A stretch of 35,802 nt of DNA from Thermomucor indicae-seudaticae (GCA_000787465.1 JSYX01000359.1:1-35802); one strand, 5' to 3'; counted from the stretch's first letter, positions 23,021 to 33,534 are shown. Notes: generated by a model from the sequence alone, not told the origin. Numbers and translations are program-made.

Positions 23021-25814
23021 TCAATTGTGATGGAAGGAAGGTATCAAGAAAGGCCCTACGAGGCTGTAAAAGCAGCCATCACATACTCGAGACCATTCCG
23101 CTCTCTGGCTTTGCTCGTCAAAGAGCGGAAGCCGATTACTGCTGTGGGTATTACAAAAGACATGTCCACATCTAATGATCACGCGCAAGTCAATAAATGG
23201 CTGCTTCTTTGATGGGGGGCGGGCGACACTTACCGTCTGCAGTGATGCCTTCGTGTTAATAAACCAAAATCATTTTCGCACCGGACGTCGTTGGGAGGAC
23301 AAGTAAATTCGCATCTGGACACATCTTGGTCCTGAACCCATTGTTCAACAGGCTTCAGCGTGAAGCGATGCCTTCGATCCTCCTGCGTAATTTCAAGGAT
23401 ATAGTGGTGATAGAACACGGGATTTTCAGATACTTTGGTTTTTCCCAAATGGAGGCGCTAAAGAATGATGGGTTTGATTGGATCTCTCTCTCTCTCTCGC
23501 TATTTTTTTTGCTGCCATCTTACCTCCGGTAGCAAGCTGTATTCGGTGGTGGCACAGGTGCCTGCGATAACCATCGTACACCAATGACCATCCGGGCCCT
23601 TTTCGCAGTCAATCACTCGGCCCGTTCCCACGCCTCCGCCTACCCATTGACTGACGATCCAGCGGGCACGGAGCACTTGATCTTCCATCCACGACTTTTC
23701 ACTCGTCGGCTTGCTGTTGGGCTGCCGTACAATACTACGCGTTGGCACAGGCGTGCTGTATCCGCTGGCCGATGTTGGACGAATCCCGTATCGGTTCAAC
23801 AGGCCCTGCATTTCATCCAGCATCTCTCTTTGCGACTGCGCAAGCCGCTCGCATTCCTTGACCTGGGCCTGGTAATGGCTCTCTCTTGCCTTGAGAGCAT
23901 TCTCAATCAGCTGCTGCGCGGCCAGAAACGCACTCGCATGCTTTTCCGAGCCCAGCAGTTCGTGCGCCACGCTCTCGAGCGTCTCGGTCTGGCTCAGGAC
24001 GATCCGCATCACATCCTCCTGCAGCAGCCTGTCTTTTTCGCTTGTCGCGGTTGCGCACCCCGTGACGGCCGCCGCACTCACGATCGCGGCCGCGGCGGCC
24101 ATCGCTGCCGCGGCCGTCGAAGAGAACTGGCGTGGCCGCTGTTGTTGTTGTTGCTCGATCGATCCGCGTTTGCCAGACAGATCGTAAACCGAACTGGACC
24201 GTGACAGCGATCGCTGGTGAGCGTCTGGATTACACGCTGAGCATTTGGTCCGTCGCATAAACCCAGCCGTCGCAAGCCACGCCGGATGCTGCGTTCCATT
24301 GTTGTTGTTGTTGTTATGACAGCTACTATGCTGCGGGATCGTTCGAAGACTCGATAAACTGCTGCGTCGGGAAGATGATCCAAGACTCGCAGTAGAAATG
24401 TCGCTGTCCAGCGAGGGCATCGTTTCCTGCAAAGAAGATCGGCGATACTGCTGCTGCTCCATGGTCGTCGTCGGAGCTTGGCGAGATGAACTAGTTCCCG
24501 CTGAAGGGGGCGAAGGGGGCTGTTCTAATAAGCAGGCATCTGCAGCATGACGGCTCGCGTGATGATCATTGTTTCGACCGCTGTTCGTGACTCTGGGCTT
24601 GAGTGTCCGCGGGCTTGTGGGCTGTTGTTCACGTTCTTGACACATTTTCTGTCCGGTGCGGTGTTTAGCCATGTTGGCTAGCTTCGATTCATTTGGCCTC
24701 TTTTGCAATACGTTCTCCTTTTCTCGTGGCAGACTGCTAACCGTCGAAAATCTGCGCTCGCGTCGGGTGGCTGCATTCAAAGTGGCTCGACCGAAATTAG
24801 TCCATTTTCCTGTGGTGCTGGTATCCGAGATGATCTCTAGATAATTAATAACCCTATTAAGTATCCTGATCACACACACCCAAAAAAAATTTTTTTTTTC
24901 TTTATTACCCTTGGTTGATGATTTTGCTACTGTCGGTTTTGGTGTTTGTGGTTGTACCAAGAGGCCGTTTGATGAATTCGAGAGTGTCATTATACTGTTG
25001 CGTCGGCCGTCGTCTTTTTTGCTCTGAAAATTAGGAACCACTTTGGCTAAGCTGGATGCTGTGGCTCGTGTAATCGACTGCCTCCTTGAAAGCTTTGATA
25101 GTTGCTGCTGCTGCTGCTTTTCATCTTTTGCTGCTGCGGTTGTTGTGCTTGTGCTGCTCTTTGTACTTGTCGACCGGGATGGCCGTCGAATCATGATGGC
25201 TGAGAACCGGCTTCTAGCGGTCTGTTTTTCCTGGTCGTCCGTATTTCTACTGGCTCGCATCCGCGAGGCTGTATCGGTGGTCATCGTTAGACTACGTTTT
25301 CTGAAACCACGGTCTTTGTTTGATTGAAGAAGTGATTGATGAACTCGAGAAGACTGCGGTTTCTCAGGAACGGGCATGGTATATAACAGTGGCGTCTGTG
25401 AAGAAAGAAAAAAGAAAAGGGGATCTCGCATAGGGTATGTCCCTATTTTAACATTCTGCATCATATGCTGAGACAAAAAAGGTTCCGCAACTCATGCCCA
25501 AAAGCGACTTACGGGATCTACGTATGCTTGGCCACAATTTAAATAATCTATCCCCCGCCACAATCTAAGCTGCCATATGACATATCTATGTATCTCTCTA
25601 TTACGCCTTCTTCTCTCTTTCTTTGTTTGCCTTGCATTCTCAAAAAGACCCAAGTTCTCCTGAAACTGCTCCTTGAAACTGCGGGGTGTTAGCTTACCCA
25701 AAATGGGCGTGTGGGTAACAATGGAACAAAAGAATGATCGGGCAAACCTTGTTGCGATAAAGAACCTTCAGTTCCCAGTCCAGTTGCCCCCAAAACATGA
25801 GCAGGAGCAGTCAT
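23021..25814 (-). CDS. Large disordered protein with C-terminal FYVE zinc finger
   Basis: FYVE fingers bind PI3P on endosomes and vacuoles. Six exons fit: 25814-25698, 25569-25513, 25395-24909, 24836-23524, 23457-23234 and 23171-23021 (2349 nt, 782 aa). The first two exons are less certain; starting at the ATG at 25377 would give 718 aa. They are kept because strong GTAAGC/GTAAGT donors and a CTTCACAG acceptor keep one frame. The body is Ser/Arg/Gln-rich and disordered, with poly-Q, poly-N and an Ala-rich segment (AAAAMAAAAAIVSAAAVTG), then a helical stretch (about 520-620, LLQEDVMRIVLSQTETLESV onwards) likely to be a coiled coil. The finger spans about 700-770: WVQD, paired Cys (CEFTC), RRHHCRRCGHVFC and RVCDGC, that is all three FYVE signatures. 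Its stop lies 99 bp from the ValRS stop. No known orthologue is named. Confidence 0.88.
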
Positions 25815-26843
25815 GTATCAGCCTAGCATAGCTGTACAGAGTGGTACTGATACATGAAACGGACGCAAAGCCGCTGTGCTTTGGTTGTTGCGCATGTTCT
25901 GGCGCTCAACTCCATACTTCTATGCTGTGTGACATGTCTCTGCAAAAGTCGGGACTTGCACAGGCCATGTTTCGCGTTCGTGACACACCCACCTAGCAGT
26001 AGTCCAAACAGTTATTCCGCTACCATCAGCCCACGCTCGGGCTTCCTTGCTGCTTCGTCAGGTGTATTTGCTAAGCTAAAGTATTCCAAGAGATCCAGAA
26101 GTAACATAAAGGATGTCGAAACCGCTCTGAATCCTTGTTATTATGCATATCTATCCAAGCCTGCTGTGGCGATCTGTGGCCGTTTGACCGCAATGAACTG
26201 GATACCGGTAATGTCAATGGCTTTCCTGCAGGAGATCGAAAGGCATGTCTATTATGGACCGAGTTATCGAGGATATCTCACGTCTCTGGTAACCCACTGA
26301 TCGTCCATCCAAAGTCAAATCTTCCTGGTAGGCATTATTGGCTGGCTCCATTAACCGTCGGCAATAACCCCTTCCGCACACAGATAGCACGGCTTAATTA
26401 GGGGCAACGTCGACATTTCTTCGCTATCTGCCCACCGTGTTCCTTATCGTTTTTCAAGGGTCCTCTCATGGGTAGCGGCAACACTCCTATTGAACTTGAG
26501 GGGTGCCCGGAACAAGCCGATTGCACATTCTTTGTCGCCTCTTTGAAACACAACTTTCCCAGGGGCCGTGTAACGTGACACACGATGTGTGGGATTGGGT
26601 TCCGTGCTCCCCGAGCAATTGCCCCAGGCGAAAAGCCCAACCAGGCGAAACATGACGTCAGACAAATTCGCTTTGGGTGAGCGGCAGATTTCTCATTACA
26701 GTATTCTCGATTTTGAATTCAGTGGACGCCGTCTTCCTCCGTAAAATCCGCATTAGCACTTACCTGCAAGATAATCATCGCATTCGATCTACCAAAGTAC
26801 TCGCGTCTTGTTGGCATCAACCTTAGATTTCCATTTCGGCAGT
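25815..26843. other. Intergenic region between the FYVE and DCAF7-like genes
   Basis: Both genes point away, so this is a 1-kb divergent promoter region. The plus frame 25854-26300 (148 codons, hydrophobic start) lacks promoter signals and family features and overlaps the likely FYVE leader, so I do not call it. A CRE-type palindrome is at 26653-26660. Confidence 0.5.
26653..26660. promoter_or_regulatory. CRE-type TGACGTCA palindrome upstream of the DCAF7-like gene
   Basis: A perfect 8-bp ATF/CREB consensus site 184 bp upstream of the ATG at 26844. bZIP factors of the ATF/CREB group bind such sites in fungi; a role here is inferred only. Confidence 0.45.
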
Positions 26844-28403
26844 ATGGATAACCAAACACGGCGTTACCCGTATCCATACATTCCTCACTCCAATGCAGCC
26901 GATCTAAAAATCCCGCAGCAACAGCAAGTACAGTTGACGAATGCTCCGGCAAGCAAAGACAAAGACGTTTACCAGTACAATGCACCTTGGCCTGTATATG
27001 CACTTGACTGGTGTAAGGTTCCCAATAAGCGGAAAGGGTTTCGGCTCGCTGTCGGCAGTATTGTTGAGGAAAGCAACAACAAGGTAAGTAGGGAAAAGAG
27101 AGAGAGACAGCGCGTCACATAGGTCTAAGCCCTCTGTAGATCCAAGTCATCGCGCTAACGGAAACGCTGGACGGAGCATCGACAAGTCAACAACAACCAG
27201 ATTTTACCGTGGTCGCAGAGGCTGAAGTATACTATCCTACCACGAAGGTTCTTTGGGAGCCATGGCGGGTACGTCTGGACCACCATTCCATTTCCTGGTG
27301 CTTATCAAACTTACCACCACTTATTTGCTCAGAATGACCCACGACAGTCCGATCTGTTGGCTACTACAGGAGATATTCTGCGGATATGGGAGCTCGTAGA
27401 TCATCCAAGATATGGAACCACAAGCAATTCAATCAACAGCTCGAGCGGGCGAAACAGCCCTCCGTACTATATGCAGCAACTCGTAAAGAAGGCAGAATTA
27501 GCAAACGTAGGTCTGAAAATATCTCAAAGAGTTTGGAATACAGTATTCAGATGGGATGACAGGCAAAGCAATCCGATTTTTGTGCTCCTCTCACCTCGTT
27601 CGATTGGAACGAAACAGATCCGTCTTTGATCGTGACCTCGAGCATCGATACCACATGTACAGTCTGGAACGTCGAAACAAATCAAGCCAAAACACAGCTG
27701 ATTGCTCACGACAGCGACGTGTACGACGTCGCATTTATGCACGGCTCACCTGACATATTCGCCAGCGTCGGCGCAGACGGCTCAGTAAGATTATTCGATT
27801 TGAGGTATATAGAAATGTCATATATTTTGCTTGCTATTCAATAACAAGTGGGATTTTAGGTCTTTAGAGCATTCCACAATACTTTATGAAGCACCACCCA
27901 CTCAGCAAAGTGGAGCGAACACCACCAGCAATGGAACCCTTATGAACTCTAATCCCCTTTTACGGCTCCAATTCAACCGGAATAATCCTAACCTCTTGGC
28001 TACATTCCACATGGATTCCGCATCTGTTTTGATTCTTGATATTCGCTATCCCAGTACGCCAATGGCTGAACTGGTAAAAAGTCATCAGGGCAGCATTAAT
28101 AGTATCTGTTGGTCGCCGACAGAAGCAGGCCATATCTGCACAGCTGCCGACGACGGTCAAGTTCTAGTATGGGACATTAACAGTAGCTCTGGAGGAGGAG
28201 GCTCGGATCAGCATAGTCATCAGAGTCACCGTCAGCAGTACTATCAGCAGCAAAGATACAGCCAGCATACCCCTCGATCAATTCAAGAACCTATTTTGGC
28301 TTATTCTGCTGCATCAGAGGTGAACACCTTGTCATGGAGTAAAGGCGTGCCAGACTGGGTTGGCATTGGCTTTGGCAACACAATTCAAGCGCTGCGCGTT
28401 TAA
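26844..28403 (+). CDS. WD40 protein, DCAF7/WDR68 (HAN11, AN11/TTG1) family
   Basis: A beta-propeller scaffold that in animals binds DYRK/HIPK kinases and DDB1-CUL4, and in plants regulates MYB-bHLH complexes. Five exons: 26844-27083, 27140-27268, 27333-27506, 27563-27804 and 27860-28403 (1329 nt, 442 aa). Family landmarks are [153 protein letters not shown] and the ending QALRV. About 100 residues longer than animal orthologues: a Gln-rich N-terminal extension (about 1-40), an insert after the second repeat ([15 protein letters not shown]) and a Gly/His/Gln-rich insert between the last two repeats (about 375-405). The stop is 21 bp from that of the opposing gene. Confidence 0.95.
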
Positions 28404-28424
28404 CAAATATATTTACAAATGCGA

Positions 28425-29362
28425 TTAAGCAAACCAGTAGTTGATGATTGTTAAGAGGATGACGAATGAGAGCATGGTAGCTGTAGGTCCCCAACGCTTT
28501 ATACGTGCCCACATGGCTTCTCGTTTGCGAGCTGCCTGTGCCTGTATCCGCAACAGTTCAAACTGATTTTCCGAATGTCTGTTTCTTTTCCTGTGTTCTT
28601 CTATGGCAGCCACGATGTTTCGATGCTGATTCCACAAAGCGCGAAGCGTTGGTGCACGGTCGGTGCACACATTTAATATATGACGCATTCCGTCAAGACC
28701 TTGTGAGCGAGCCAGCGCTATCTGGGTGTTCAATTGCTGGTGGTGGTGGTGGTGTTATCGTACTGTTGTCGTTGTATCCTTTCGAGAATGGGTTTTTACC
28801 TGTGCTTTTCTGTCGAGGCTTTCAAGATGATCGACCAACTCCTTCAACTCGTCGTTGCTTGCATTGATCCGTTGTTCCTCTAACCGGATCAAGTATTCCA
28901 GCCGCTCAATGCTTTCTTGCACGCTGGCCACGAGCGCATCGCCCGATCTGATCCGACGATGAGTACGGTAAGAAAGAACCGGCTGCTTTTTCCTCCACTC
29001 ACATTACGTCGTTGCCATTGAGCACCTGCAGACTTGATTGACCATCACCTTGATGAACCCGCCAGCGGACAGGTATGGTCAAACCCTGCATTTGCGATTT
29101 TATTTCGCGTAGCCATCTCCTCTGTGATGATGCTACAATACAATAGGTCTGAACTCTCTGGCACTCTCTCAGTCCTCCTTTGCAAATGTTTACCAATGGA
29201 AGGATCGCTTTGTTGAGGAATGGGTTCGCTTGGGCATATTGCCGCTGAAGTCTTGCTTGTACTACCTCGCCGTAATCTGCGGACACTGTGCATTAACCGA
29301 GACACGCCACGAATCGGCTCTTCTTCTCGTCGCGGCAAGCCCGAATGACCATGTTTATGCAT
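28425..29362 (-). CDS. Tail-anchored coiled-coil protein, unknown function
   Basis: Four exons, 29362-29194, 29132-29003, 28947-28800 and 28736-28425 (759 nt, 252 aa). All four joins restore phase. The N-terminus is basic and Ser/Pro-rich (GHSGLPRREEEPIRGVSRLM, TSAAICPSEPIPQQSDPS). From about 105 a long helix with heptad spacing follows (SVQESIERLEYLIRLEEQRI, NDELKELVDHLESLDRKAQQ), then a charged helical region to about 225. The last residues are a single hydrophobic segment (ATMLSFVILLTIINYWFA) ending at the stop, so the protein should insert post-translationally with its bulk in the cytosol, as SNARE-like or tether proteins do. No SNARE zero-layer context is clear. The last intron ends in a (CCA) run that forms the acceptor. 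Confidence 0.8.
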
Positions 29363-29504
29363 CCCGAGTGTTGTTGCCCAGCTGACTTCGGGCTATCGTT
29401 TCTAATGTATTTACCATATATAGTAATCTTGTATATGTCCCAAGACACTATCCGTGGCCCAGACTCGCCAGCGGGGGTCACTTCAGGGGCTGGGAAGAAC
29501 CAAA

Positions 29505-29690
29505 AGTCATCACTGCATAAAATCATCAGTAGTTGTAATATATCATCTTCCATAGGCTTCACAAGAGAAAGCATGTTTCTAGAATGATCGGTAATTATCA
29601 CGGATGACCGTTTTGCTCGTTTCCAGAGAACGAGAATGGGATAGCACTTTAACAATTATTTTTAGATATATAAAGGGGCCCTTCAGATTG
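29505..29690 (+). repeat. Diverged dispersed repeat, copy A
   Basis: This segment and 33535-33740 align in the same orientation. Shared blocks include ATCACTGC(A/G)TAAAAT, ATATCAT then TTTCCATAGGCTTCA, GAAAG(C/T)ATG, AATTATCAC, a TGCTCGTTTC block, and an ACTTTA(A/G)C(A/G)ATTATTTT block at the end. Identity is roughly three quarters by eye, with indels. It overlaps the 5' flank of the tail-anchored gene and may be an element end, an old LTR, or a duplicated promoter. Confidence 0.6.
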
Positions 29691-29695
29691 TCTGC

Positions 29696-29863
29696 ATGTT
29701 CGTTTTCAGTGTTTACTTCAGTGATTACGCAAGCGAGATCAAAGAAGCAGTATCTCAGTCAGCGGAAAGAAAGCTACTCAGCGATGCCAACGAGAAGGCC
29801 AAGCGGTTCCATTTCAGCAATCGACAGAAGCTGGCTATCTGTTATCAGCGCTTGATAAAATAA
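29696..29863 (+). CDS. Short ORF with protein-like composition, unknown
   Basis: 55 codons from ATG 29696 to TAA 29861-29863, directly after repeat copy A and a TATAAAG at 29669-29675. It reads a helical charged sequence (YASEIKEAVSQSAERKLLSD, then EKAKRFHFSNRQKLAI). The TATA is too close for a normal leader, so it may instead be the start of an exon or a relic. No family recognised. Confidence 0.25.
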   Translation: MFVFSVYFSDYASEIKEAVSQSAERKLLSDANEKAKRFHFSNRQKLAICYQRLIK

Positions 29864-30038
29864 TGCATCTGATTATGGATCAGTCTATAGAACGAGTAAT
29901 ATCTCCCTGCTTACCAAAATGGAGAATGGACAAAAGTAATCGAGCGATCACTACAAACTTATTACTGAAGCGAGCGGGAACTTACTGTTGTCTTCCAAAC
30001 CGCTATTAGGATTTTGAGGACGATGGAAGCGATCATAC
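29864..30038. other. Short stretch without gene
   Basis: On the minus strand a fragment reads DEYDRFHRPQNPNSGLEDN up to a GTAAGTTCC donor-like site near 29988, apparently related to the decayed coding region that follows. Nothing else is seen. Confidence 0.3.
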
Positions 30039-31740
30039 TCATCGTTCAAGCTTCAGCTTTGGCCTTCCGACTGCACTCGTAGTCTCAGGCACTTCTTCGC
30101 GCTTGAACATACGCATTGCTTCATGTACTGTGTTCTCGCTAATGGCCACAGACCACAGTAAGAAACGTGCGTGGACAAAGGCCCGTGATCTCCTTCAATA
30201 TCCACTTGTGCTCCTTTAAAGACTTTAAACGTTCGGAATGTTCATTCGCCCCATACTGCCGTGCCGTTGCGTCTAGGAGGGTAATCTCTTACCGCTGCAA
30301 GATGTAAACTGACGTGCAGTGCTATAAACAACAACTTTTTTGATGTCAGAACAGCGAAAAATTAAGTGCATCCAGAGGTCTGATAGAAAAACCAGTATGA
30401 AGGGAACGGAGGATAGGAAACCATTCAAAGCGACGTCAAACGTGGATAGAAACAAGTTTAATTATGTTTCTTCGCTGAGTAAGCACTGATGCCTTAGTGT
30501 GCTTCTTTTCCCATCTAAAAGTCTCGAAGGGTCTCTATTGCATAGCAAATTGGATGACATACCATGTATAATTACAGAGTCTTTTTTGCCAAGAAGGAGA
30601 TTCCGCTGATACCCGTGGTACAGAGTAACCGATATCGGCTCCTTTCTATTGTAAATCACAACAGGTGAATTATTCTCTTCGTCTCGAGAGAGAGTCACCG
30701 CCGGTCCATTAAAAGTTGGGGTTTCTTATTACAGTTCTTTCTACTGACGGGCTGTTGATAATCTTTCTTAGTTTGATCTTTATCGGATATAAAATACAGT
30801 ACCAGAGATATGGCCTTTGCGCAAAGACACGGTCCTATGATGGAAACTTGAAAGACGTACGTAGGATAGGACCTTTACGCGCATAATGCCCATCATGCAG
30901 AGAAAGAGAGGGAGAGAGCTGCGCTGCCTCGAGCCGTCTAATATTTCGGCATACAAAGAGTTTTGACGGGAGTACTTTGGGTCTTTTCGATTAATCCGAA
31001 ACTTCTCGTTTATGGTACTCCAAACTTCCAAATACATCATGCACGTTTTCGCTAACTTTAGTAGTTGTCATAAGCAATTCCAGACTACTTTATGTCTTTT
31101 CAGCGTCATCTCGTCGTTGATTGCGCTTGGCGCAGCTATCGAATAACCAGTCATTCATTGACTGTAGTGTCCCTTCAATGGATCATGGGCCTACGGAGCC
31201 TTGCATTTTCCTTTCCAGGGCGCCCCATACGCTGTATGCTTTCCGTTAGACATTCTCTGACTGTTGATCTTTGCTGCGCAATTGATTTCTCAGTGATATT
31301 CAGAGTATTTTTTATACCCAGCATCCTGATCCTGTACATGGCCGCTGCGCCTTTTTTGCCTAACAAGTTGGTAGACGTGCAATAGCTCATATGCATCAAA
31401 CTGCAGTTACCTATATAACGGATTGATGTCAATCTCACTTGCTAATGACCCCTGACCAAAGGAGTTGCATTGACAGTAATAGCTCTTGCCATAGTTCCAA
31501 GAATTCGGCAGACCAGAAGAAACCTCGCGGATTCTGATTACCCCTTTTCTGTCTGAAACTCTGTTCGTCGTTATGCGTTTCCCATTGGTTCCATTAAACG
31601 TAATGTACCTGCAAAAAGGCTAACTGGACTTTATGCATTAAAAATAATTACGTCACTATAATTATTGAATGGCGTGACCATGTTGTTCTTGGGGAAAGTA
31701 TCCGCAGCGACTATTCCCAATCCGGAGAGTAATCAAAAAT
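30039..31740 (-). pseudogene. Interrupted coding remnants (at least five fragments), unknown family
   Basis: Reading the minus strand from high to low coordinates, protein-like pieces occur in shifting frames: near 31739-31631 a secretory-looking start (LLSGLGIVAADTFPKNN), near 31608-31411 (YITFNGTNGKRITTNRV then SYYCQCNSFGQGSL), 31366-31040 with in-frame stops between NSQRMSNGKHTAYGAPWKGK and SIAAPSAINDEMTLKRHKVV, 31040-30780, near 30735-30462 (PTFNGPAVTLSRDEENN), near 30274-30150 (LDATARQYGANEHSER) and 30190-30039 (AISENTVHEAMRMFK to a TGA). Some joins have plausible splice sites (for example a 62-nt intron ending AATAAG near 30731), others need frameshifts or stop readthrough. Two pieces share the FNG motif and may be a duplicated beta-rich domain. 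Best described as decayed or heavily spliced gene(s). Confidence 0.35.
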
Positions 31741-31989
31741 TTTCTATTAATTGGCACCCTTTCGAAGAGATTGTTTTTTGCTCTTCTTCCTCCTCCTCTT
31801 CCTTTTCACTTCAACACTCTAATCAATAACCAGCTCTTGCAAGATGTTGTTTGTGCTTTCCGGAGACCAAAAAGACCATGTGAACGTCAAGTCCGCCTTT
31901 GACAGAGATGAAGAACACGCATATCTTTTTCCCGTATATCCCACCTGGCATTCGCCTGTCATGACCTACCAAAACTTTCCATACAAGCA
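31741..31989. other. Candidate leader and start of a doubtful ORF
   Basis: A pyrimidine-rich stretch (CTTCTTCCTCCTCCTCTTCC near 31783) precedes ATG 31844, from which a plus frame is open to 32242 (132 codons). The first 40 codons look protein-like (LSGDQKDHVNVKSAFDRDEE), but the rest simply reads through the tandem repeat at 31990-32370, so I do not call it a gene. Confidence 0.25.
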
Positions 31990-32370
31990 CTCTTTGTATA
32001 TACCCTTTGCGGCTGGTCCGCACTATTTGCCGTTACAAGAACGACTGTATATATGTTGCTTTTACTTGACTGTACATATTTGCATTGCCTATACCTTGTC
32101 ACTGTATATATCTTCACTCCCTTTCATACCTACTGCATTGTACATACCTTCATTCCCTGTATCTACTGTCATTGTATATACCCTTTGCGCGGCTGGTCCG
32201 CGCTATATATTCATGGCGGCTGGTCCGCTCTATTCACCGTGAAAATAAAGACTGTATATATCTTACTTTCACCTCACTGTACATATCAGCACTTCCAATA
32301 CCGCGTCATTATATATATTTACATTCACTTGCATATGCTACATTTAACCATTTGTACATATTTTCATCAA
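31990..32370 (+). repeat. 207-bp tandem duplication of TGTAYATA-rich sequence
   Basis: The octamer TGTATATA/TGTACATA recurs at 32046, 32071, 32103, 32139 and 32173, and again at 32253 and 32278, with a TTATATATA variant at about 32310 and a further copy at 32353. The first three recur exactly 207 bp apart. Between the copies GCGGCTGGTCCGC occurs three times (about 32010, 32190, 32217). The unit is thus about 207 bp in the second copy and shorter in the first, which lacks one 28-bp sub-duplication. No coding role is apparent. Confidence 0.75.
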
Positions 32371-32472
32371 TTGCTTCCGTAATGCTTAGCCATATATTAT
32401 TTGAATCAAACCTCGGCTGTAGAAGCATTTTTAACATGTTTGTAAATTTATCTAATAGATACTATAAATAAT

Positions 32473-32778
32473 TTATTCGCCTTGTTTCCGTATATTTTTG
32501 ATGAGACAATGTTGGAGATGGAGTGTGTTTTCAGTGAATACAAGTCGCTCTGTGCCACTTGAAGAGGCCATCGTACATGATATAGACTGGCGGTCTCGAT
32601 TCTCCAGTACTCGAATACGGTTTAGAATCAGTGTTGCTCTACTTTCTGTCGACTGATCAGTTACCACTGCCAACTTCAAATATAACGCTGTCGCTTTTAT
32701 AGGCCATGCTGCAATCACCGGAAAGAATAACTTTTGGAAACCAAGGAAAAAGACAAAAAGTGGGACGTCTATGCTCAT
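32473..32778 (-). CDS. Hypothetical 101-aa ORF, hydrophobic N-terminus
   Basis: ATG at 32778, stop at 32473. The first 35 residues are hydrophobic (VPLFVFFLGFQKLFFPVIAA) and could be a signal-anchor; the remainder is mixed (LAVVTDQSTESRATLILNRI, TMASSSGTERLVFTEN). No family recognised, no introns needed, no promoter seen. Could be a short gene, a relic or chance. Confidence 0.22.
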   Translation of the reverse strand: MSIDVPLFVFFLGFQKLFFPVIAAWPIKATALYLKLAVVTDQSTESRATLILNRIRVLENRDRQSISCTMASSSGTERLVFTENTLHLQHCLIKNIRKQGE

Positions 32779-33534
32779 GGTGGTGGCAGCAGCACGTGTC
32801 TGTAAAGGTTCCGAATCTAGAACACCTTTTCTCAGCTGACATTCTAGCCTGATATGGAACTATGTAAATACCAAGGCTAAAGTTACATACAATGACATGC
32901 CAGTGATTGCTGCCAAGCAATTAAGATCGGAAGGAAAGAAGACGTTTTACTGGCAAGTCGAGTTAGAAGAAAATATGGGTCTTCTTCTGCTGAATCTGCT
33001 TTGATGGCATCAGAATTATGTGCGATGCAATACAACTGTCAGATGCAAACGAGGTATGATATAGAGGAGAAAATTAAAAGGAAAAACCTGCTTCTCTGGT
33101 TACATCCATATCCGGCTCTTGCAGTCTTGGTGTACTTACCCACTTGCGCGTTTTCCCATATGAATGACAGGAACAACTGAATAAACCATTCACAATGAGT
33201 TTCGAGCGCCCTAATCAACGGGTGTCTAATTTTTATCAATCAGTTAAATGCTGATCATTTCGATCCAGAGCCCAGGATAGCCTTTCGGATTGTTCGTAAC
33301 AGGTTGTACAGTAAAACCGCGCTATCCTTCTGACTAAAGCGGAAGTGTCAATATCCACGTCATACAGCTGTCGAAAGTATTTTCACTTTATAAAGTACTC
33401 TTTATAGTCTGCATATGAAACGATCGTATGTCTCGGACGGCCTTGATGTCCATCATAGCAACGTGCTCAAGCACGAAGCCAGACTATTCCAGCCACGGGC
33501 TTCATCACATACAGTACCTGCGCGCTGTAATGAC
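32779..33534. other. AT-rich intergenic stretch, no gene seen
   Basis: Several short open frames exist but none has protein-like composition. At 33307 the sequence TACAGTAAAACCGCGCTATCC resembles a TA-flanked pogo-type terminus, but no partner terminus was found. Confidence 0.4.

Noticed and set aside
23584..24204. 206-codon plus-strand ORF opposite the FYVE gene
   Set aside because: Shadow of the Ala/Gln-rich minus-strand exon.
30039..30190. Resemblance of AISENTVHEAMRMFK to the C-terminal helix of MCM helicases
   Set aside because: No MCM AAA+ motifs occur nearby and the similarity is limited to a short amphipathic stretch.
31844..32242. 132-codon plus ORF with repeated AAGP-type segments
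   Set aside because: Most of it is translation of the tandem repeat, and the frame has no domain, so the repeat explains it.
33307..33370. TACAGTAAAACCGCGCTATCC as a transposon end
   Set aside because: Only one terminus is visible and no inverted partner was found within reach, so it is not annotated as an element.
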